Source of the DNA: Hondaea fermentalgiana
Taxonomy: Eukaryota > Sar > Bigyra > Thraustochytrida > Thraustochytriidae
Direction: 5' to 3'
DNA length: 64,000 nucleotides
NCBI GenBank assembly: GCA_014084085.1
Contig: NPFB01000144.1
Coordinates: forward strand, 59,749-123,748
This document shows positions 58,831 to 64,000 of this stretch, in pieces. The notes below the pieces were generated by a model that saw only the letters and a program-made list of their open reading frames with translations, did no database searches and was not told the origin of the DNA. Numbering within the stretch: position 1 is the stretch's first letter; each line of letters starts with the position of its first letter. The position numbers and the translations under genes are program-made.

Positions 58831-61800
58831 ATGCGCGCGAGGGCGAGGCTGGCGCCGGCGCTGGCGCTGGTGGTGGCCGCTCTCGTCTCCGTGTGCCAGG
58901 CCGCGTGGACTTGCGACGAGGCGAGGCGAGGCAGCGGAGATGGCTGCGACTGCGGCTGCGGCGAGCGGGACCCGGACTGCGGCGAGGGCGAGCAGCCGAT
59001 CCTGGCGCGGTGTCACGAGCGGGACGGTTCGGTGCTGAAGCCCGTGAGCGGCGACTGGACGTGCCTCGTGAAAGAGGATGTATGCGTGCGCCCAACGCCA
59101 GACTGCAGTTCCTTTCACCGGAAAGAGAGCGCCAACGGGGAGACGTGCGGCGCGTGTTTTGACGGACACGAAAACGCTACCGCGCAGGGCCCTTGCCACT
59201 TAAAAGTCGAAGGGCATTTTGTGAGGACTGAGACGAACGCATTTGCTCAAACATCCATAATCGTTGGAGTGTATCCTGGAAAAGGTGCTCCTGCATCTGT
59301 ACTCATCGATGACAATGAAATCTACATGTTTCGTATCGGTGGAACGTACGGTGGTTATTCTGGCTTCACCTTCAATCGAGAAAGCGATAGATTCGAGTTC
59401 ATAGGCCTACACGATATAGCCACTCTAGATGATCTACTGTCAAGCTGTCAATCATTGCATACCTTTGCTGATATCGATGGTGATGGTGAGTTGGACTGGG
59501 TTATGCCCTGCATCGAAGGATCAAACAATGTCCTTCGCTTCTTCGAGAACCCGCTGCAATCACAAGGTGAAAGCGAGAGCATTGTTCTGAGACCAAAAGA
59601 CAACGCTGTTTTTGTGATTGGCGACTTGGGTCGTGGGTCAGGCGACAATGCCGATGTCGTATTGCGCGTTCAGTTCTCTGACTTTACTGGCGACGGACTC
59701 AACGACCTGGTATTCGTCCTTGCCTCCGGTGAGATTCACTTTTGGCCAAACGTTGGAACAGCGGACAGACAGAAGTGGGAACAAGGCTTTGCAATGGCAG
59801 CACCGAGCACAGGTCTCGTGATTGACGTGACTGTGAGCGATATTGATGGAGATGGACTCATTGATGTGCTTCTCCTAGCTGAAGATGGAGTGCGTCTTGT
59901 GAAGAATGCTGGAAGGTCTTCATGGCCGATTTTTGCAATTCCCGATAATCCTGAGCGTGTGTTCAACATTGTGGGTTTCCCAGACTGTACCAATTCCTTG
60001 CTTTCAGTATGCGCAAACTCTTTTTTCGTTGCCGATATCTTCGGCAAGGGCTACGACGAGATTGTTATTTTCAGCAATCAAAATGTGTGGTATTTTTCAC
60101 GTTCTGTTCCCGAACTTGCATCGTTCTCTTTCGTGGATGATGCAAGTATTGACGATTTTCTCGAGCCTTGGGGCCTGGAGAATTGTGTCAGTCATCACTT
60201 GGTGAACTTTGTGGACTACGATGGAGATGGAGACGATGACCTTCTTTGCGTTGGCAATATTAATGAGACGCATGGCTTCATCACGTACATTCGCAATGAG
60301 GACTATCACAGGTTTGTTCACGTGGCAGGAGGCCCTGTGTCATCTCAAGGGGCGCCCGCAGGAATTTTTGAGGTGGGTTCAATCTCTTCGTCGAGCTTAT
60401 CTGCAACAACAGGGGCGTCTTTTGTGGACCTTGATGACGACGATGATCTTGATTTGGTTTTGATTGGCGACGACTGGCTATTTTTTGAGAATGTGGATGG
60501 TGCTTTTATACAGGTACCAGAGGAAGAGGATCCATTCAGAGACGTCGAACCTAGTTATTGCACTTCAGGGATTGTCACGAGCCCGTTTCCTGGCGAGCAT
60601 TATGCATTTTGTCTCGTCGTTCGCATAGCTTCTGTCGCATTCACTTACATCGAAGACACGTATATCCAAAAGAAGGACGAGCACGGTCGATTCGGTGCGT
60701 TCGTGCAAGTAAATGACTTTAGTCTCAACATTTCCCAGTTTTCAGGTATCGTGTTCAGGGACGTTGACAGCGATGGACGCATGGAGGCAGTCGTTGTCAA
60801 TGCGGACACGTCTTTGCCTCCTCATATCCGACTCTCAAAGAGCGTGAGCAATGGAGACTTTATAGAAGTCACTCTTCCTTCCTCGGAGGAAATTCCTGAA
60901 GCAGATATAAAAGCTGTCGTTGATCTTGACGGCGATGGAGATCTTGACATTGTTCTATGGACGGGTAGCAAGTTCATACCCATCATCAACACGGCCTCAG
61001 ATTGCGCGTCTCAGTGTTCAGGTGGACGCGGCCAATGCGCGTCCAGCGAGAACGCAGGCACATCCAATATTTACCATCTTGCTCAGCATTCCCAGGGTCT
61101 CTCTGGAGCAGCATTCGCAGCGGGAACATGCGTTTGTTCTTCTCAATTCCAAGGCGTCGCGTGCGAGCAATGCGCGCCAGGTCGCTACGGTCCTGACTGC
61201 GCAAGCACTTGCCCACCACGCTCAACGACCAGTCTTCAGCCCGGAACATTCATCTATCCTCTCTATCCACCCATTGAGGAATGTACGTGCCTCTCGCCGT
61301 TTGTGATGGACGATACGTATACATGTACCTGCCCAGCTGGCTCATCATACAATGGTAAAACGGACACTTGTGAGCCGTGCTCACGAGGTTCCTACAAATC
61401 TGTGCTCGGTCTTGGCGCGTGTTTAGCTTGTCCTGAGCGAACTGAGACGACCATTGCAGGAGCTACAGACGTGTCACAGTGCGAGTGTGAAGGCATATTT
61501 GAGCGCGATGCGAGCTCCACAGTTAGCACGTGCACCTGTCCGCCCGGCTTCTACTACAGCGGAGAGAGAGACGACTGTGAGCTTTGCTCTCGAGGTACCT
61601 ACAAGTCTCTTTACGGGTTGCAAGCCTGCACGCCATGTCCAGAAAGAACCGATACTGACATTAGTGGAGCCAGGCTTTTGTCCCAGTGCGGATGCACGGG
61701 AACCTTTGTGCGCGACCTGGCCAGCTCTAACGAAGACCAGATCGGCGATTGCACATGCGCACCCGGCACCACATTCAAGGCTGAGACAAACTCGTGCGAG

Positions 61801-64000
61801 TCATGTCCGCGTGGATTCTACAAGCCGTCGTATGGCCTCGACGCCTGCGCTCGCTGTCCGAATTGGTCCGACACAACCGAGCCTGGGGCCGTCAGCAAGG
61901 TGCAGTGCAAGTGTGAAACGACGTTTGAGGTCCATGAAGACGCCTGCACGTGTGGCCCAGGCTTTGAGCTTGATACAAGCAACAACATTTGCCGAGAATG
62001 CAGACTTGGTCACAACAAGTCTTCTCTCGGTGCTGAATCATGTGCAAAATGTCCGAAAGGCTTCACCACCTTTTCTTCCGGGCAGACCGATTGTGAAGCG
62101 GAGTACTGCGAGCTTGGCTATGAACGCGATCCGAATGCTCAAGTTTGCGTTCCTTGTCCTCGAGGCTACTTCCGTCAGGATCCCACGGCAGCGGCCTGCT
62201 ATCCTTGCCCAGCAGATCGTGGCAGCACGGCGTCAACGGGGACAATCCGGTCAAGTGAGTGTGTGGCTGGCATCGGATTCGTCGTGAGCGAGAACGAGAC
62301 ATCTGCACTCAGCTGCGACGCCTACGAAAAGCTACGTGCTGGTGCAAACTGTACCGAAGACGGTCTTGTGATTGAGATGCTGCCAATCAAGCAGCATTTC
62401 TGGCGTATCGCCAATACCAGCTTGGATGTGCGGGCCTGCCCTGAACCTGCGTTTTGCGAACCAGCAGCCTCAGCAAGATCGAACTCAGCATTTGCTTCAT
62501 CGCAAGATCCATATTGTTCTCCTCACCACACGGGTACACTTTGCGCAAGCTGCGAAATGGGCTTTGCACTCGACGGCTTTGCTCGGTGCCAGCAGTGTAG
62601 CGCTGCTCGAAACTCACGAGACATGGCCAAAGTCGTCATCTGGGCCTTTATCGTGCTGATTTTAACGTTGGTGCCTGCAATCTTCGTCGTGGCAATTTCA
62701 GTCACTCGACAACGCTCAAACGCGAGAAGCATGTCACGACGGCGCTGTTCGTTTTGCCCGAGAAGATCTTGCTTTCCCTCGTTTCATTTCATGTCCAGCG
62801 CCTCTGACTCATTCTTGCAGCGTTGTTTGAGAGCGGCTCGTGGGAAGGCATTAATCTTTCTCAAGTTTGCCCAGATTGTCTTTGAAGTCGGCACAATTGT
62901 GGGCATCATCAGCTACGGCGGAGGAAGTGCGACAGTTGTGCTAAACGTGAATGTCGGCTCGCTTCTTCATTTTTTTTCGATGGGATGCGTTGTACATGTG
63001 GACTACTACGCAAAAGTTTTCGCGGTCACGGTATGGCCGATGCTGTGCGGTTTCGTGTTGCTCGTAACAGTCTTCATATGCAAACACATGGGTCTTGACC
63101 AAGATGCTGTCCGAGACCAGGCAGTGCGCGTGTTTACAGAGCTCATCGTCTTCATGTATCCGGGCATCTCGGCGTCGGTTTTGTCCGTTTTTGTGTACGA
63201 CTCCATTGCCTATTTCGAGCGCGACGCAGACGGCAATCCCGATCCGCGGCCTTTGCGTGTTCTTCAGCGGGATCCGACAATCGATTTTGACAGCGATGTC
63301 AGCCAGGCCATGCGTGTATACGCGGGCGTGATGATTGCAATTTACCCGATTGGCGTGGTGCTGCTCTTGGCGACGGGCATTCACATGCAAAAGACCTCTG
63401 ATGCGGGAAAGCCCCGAGTGCGTGGCTGGCGAAGCTCCCTTGTGACGGCGGCACGGTCTGTACAGGAAAAATATCGAAGAGGACTTGGCTGGTATGCTTG
63501 TCTGGAGCTCTTTCGTCGGTTGATGCTGACCTCTGGTTTCCTCCTGATGCTGCTCGTGAGCTTTCGTCTGGCATCAAACTACCTGATCGCGACAAGCATG
63601 TTTTTCTTAAGCGTGCTCCTGTACTTCAAACCTTATACCCGTGAGGACGACGAGTGTTTCGAGATCATCTCGCACGTGCTGCTCGTTGTTTTGGCGCTCG
63701 GCGTCAATTCCCTGACAAGAGTGAGTTCTATCACCCCATCTCAAACATCACCTGTGGTCATATGGGTTTGTGTCCTTGAAATAGCCGCCTTTGTGGTGTC
63801 AACGCTTGTAGGCAGTACGCACGACGGCGTTCAAGATGAAGGCGACATCGACGGGGCCGAAAGCAACGTCGAGAGCGCGGTGGAAAAGCCCCGGGAACCA
63901 GGTGAAAATCACAACCACACATCATTTGAGATGCCTTCGATTGAACTCACCATGTCCGGATTCGGATCAAGCGATCGTTTCGTGACGATAGCCCCTCCTA
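58831..64000 (+). CDS. receptor-like multi-pass membrane protein, paralogue of the upstream gene (copy 2), runs off the window
   Basis: From ATG 58831 the frame is open to the end of the window (1,723 codons, no stop), so the gene is 3'-partial. By comparison with copy 1 only some 35 residues are missing. A signal peptide (ARLAPALALVVAALVSVCQA) precedes the same Cys-rich module. Seven FG-GAP loops follow ([63 protein letters not shown]), then the EGF-like segment, five cysteine repeats (from ~832, two fewer than copy 1) and about eight membrane helices. The helices include VVIWAFIVLILTLVPAIFVV (~1266), [19 protein letters not shown] and [12 protein letters not shown]. The tail contains FGSSDRFVTIAPP, parallel to the copy 1 tail. 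It is gap-free, so it shows what the N run in copy 1 should contain. Function is unknown; surface sensing or adhesion is inferred. Confidence 0.88.
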   Translation, partial: MRARARLAPALALVVAALVSVCQAAWTCDEARRGSGDGCDCGCGERDPDCGEGEQPILARCHERDGSVLKPVSGDWTCLVKEDVCVRPTPDCSSFHRKESANGETCGACFDGHENATAQGPCHLKVEGHFVRTETNAFAQTSIIVGVYPGKGAPASVLIDDNEIYMFRIGGTYGGYSGFTFNRESDRFEFIGLHDIATLDDLLSSCQSLHTFADIDGDGELDWVMPCIEGSNNVLRFFENPLQSQGESESIVLRPKDNAVFVIGDLGRGSGDNADVVLRVQFSDFTGDGLNDLVFVLASGEIHFWPNVGTADRQKWEQGFAMAAPSTGLVIDVTVSDIDGDGLIDVLLLAEDGVRLVKNAGRSSWPIFAIPDNPERVFNIVGFPDCTNSLLSVCANSFFVADIFGKGYDEIVIFSNQNVWYFSRSVPELASFSFVDDASIDDFLEPWGLENCVSHHLVNFVDYDGDGDDDLLCVGNINETHGFITYIRNEDYHRFVHVAGGPVSSQGAPAGIFEVGSISSSSLSATTGASFVDLDDDDDLDLVLIGDDWLFFENVDGAFIQVPEEEDPFRDVEPSYCTSGIVTSPFPGEHYAFCLVVRIASVAFTYIEDTYIQKKDEHGRFGAFVQVNDFSLNISQFSGIVFRDVDSDGRMEAVVVNADTSLPPHIRLSKSVSNGDFIEVTLPSSEEIPEADIKAVVDLDGDGDLDIVLWTGSKFIPIINTASDCASQCSGGRGQCASSENAGTSNIYHLAQHSQGLSGAAFAAGTCVCSSQFQGVACEQCAPGRYGPDCASTCPPRSTTSLQPGTFIYPLYPPIEECTCLSPFVMDDTYTCTCPAGSSYNGKTDTCEPCSRGSYKSVLGLGACLACPERTETTIAGATDVSQCECEGIFERDASSTVSTCTCPPGFYYSGERDDCELCSRGTYKSLYGLQACTPCPERTDTDISGARLLSQCGCTGTFVRDLASSNEDQIGDCTCAPGTTFKAETNSCESCPRGFYKPSYGLDACARCPNWSDTTEPGAVSKVQCKCETTFEVHEDACTCGPGFELDTSNNICRECRLGHNKSSLGAESCAKCPKGFTTFSSGQTDCEAEYCELGYERDPNAQVCVPCPRGYFRQDPTAAACYPCPADRGSTASTGTIRSSECVAGIGFVVSENETSALSCDAYEKLRAGANCTEDGLVIEMLPIKQHFWRIANTSLDVRACPEPAFCEPAASARSNSAFASSQDPYCSPHHTGTLCASCEMGFALDGFARCQQCSAARNSRDMAKVVIWAFIVLILTLVPAIFVVAISVTRQRSNARSMSRRRCSFCPRRSCFPSFHFMSSASDSFLQRCLRAARGKALIFLKFAQIVFEVGTIVGIISYGGGSATVVLNVNVGSLLHFFSMGCVVHVDYYAKVFAVTVWPMLCGFVLLVTVFICKHMGLDQDAVRDQAVRVFTELIVFMYPGISASVLSVFVYDSIAYFERDADGNPDPRPLRVLQRDPTIDFDSDVSQAMRVYAGVMIAIYPIGVVLLLATGIHMQKTSDAGKPRVRGWRSSLVTAARSVQEKYRRGLGWYACLELFRRLMLTSGFLLMLLVSFRLASNYLIATSMFFLSVLLYFKPYTREDDECFEIISHVLLVVLALGVNSLTRVSSITPSQTSPVVIWVCVLEIAAFVVSTLVGSTHDGVQDEGDIDGAESNVESAVEKPREPGENHNHTSFEMPSIELTMSGFGSSDRFVTIAPP

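Overview
The window looks like nuclear DNA of a GC-rich, intron-poor, flagellated protist. The best fit is a thraustochytrid (Labyrinthulomycetes, Stramenopiles). This is inferred from a 14.1 kb single-exon axonemal dynein heavy chain, a mitochondrial ornithine carbamoyltransferase, a trehalose-phosphate-synthase-like protein fused to a CBM20 starch-binding domain, a REJ/GPS surface protein, and very long uninterrupted reading frames separated by short GC-rich spacers full of tetranucleotide repeats. There is no bacterial operon logic. Genes alternate between strands, with four convergent and four divergent pairs, plus a same-strand run at the right end.

Layout: a polyQ/polyN nuclear-type protein (1.4-4.0 kb, +); an RRM plus coiled-coil protein (4.2-5.5 kb, -); OTC (6.2-7.3 kb, +); a DExH RNA helicase whose 5' end falls in an assembly gap (7.6-10.9 kb, -); an outer-arm dynein gamma-type heavy chain (11.7-25.8 kb, +); a 2.8 kb spacer with a decayed DDE transposase fragment and microsatellites; a giant LNR/REJ/GPS membrane protein (28.6-37.3 kb, +); a transportin-3/importin-13-like karyopherin (37.5-40.9 kb, -); a CBM20-GT20-HAD protein of the trehalose-phosphate synthase/phosphatase family (42.3-46.3 kb, +); a three-exon Golgi-type HPAT/SERGT-like glycosyltransferase (46.7-48.5 kb, -); a membrane-anchored GH3 glycosidase (49.0-51.6 kb, +); and two tandem paralogous receptor-like proteins with seven FG-GAP loops, cysteine-rich repeats and a multi-pass membrane domain (52.0-58.0 kb, and 58.8 kb running off the right end, +).

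Most interesting points: (1) the trehalose-phosphate synthase/phosphatase homologue has substitutions at signature catalytic positions in both enzyme domains while keeping its fold and its starch-binding domain, so it reads as a glucan-binding pseudoenzyme or regulator; (2) the tandem receptor pair is an undescribed-looking architecture, differing by two 219-bp cysteine-rich repeat units, with a 973-N gap in the first copy that the second copy lets one predict; (3) the only gene with clear introns is the glycosyltransferase, where two short introns restore one 559-residue frame.

Four runs of N (10942-11041, 28488-28587, 42052-42151, 55972-56944) mark assembly gaps. The first three are exactly 100 bases, so probably placeholders. 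Coordinates and frames across them should not be trusted. All functional calls come from reading motifs by eye; no database search was run.
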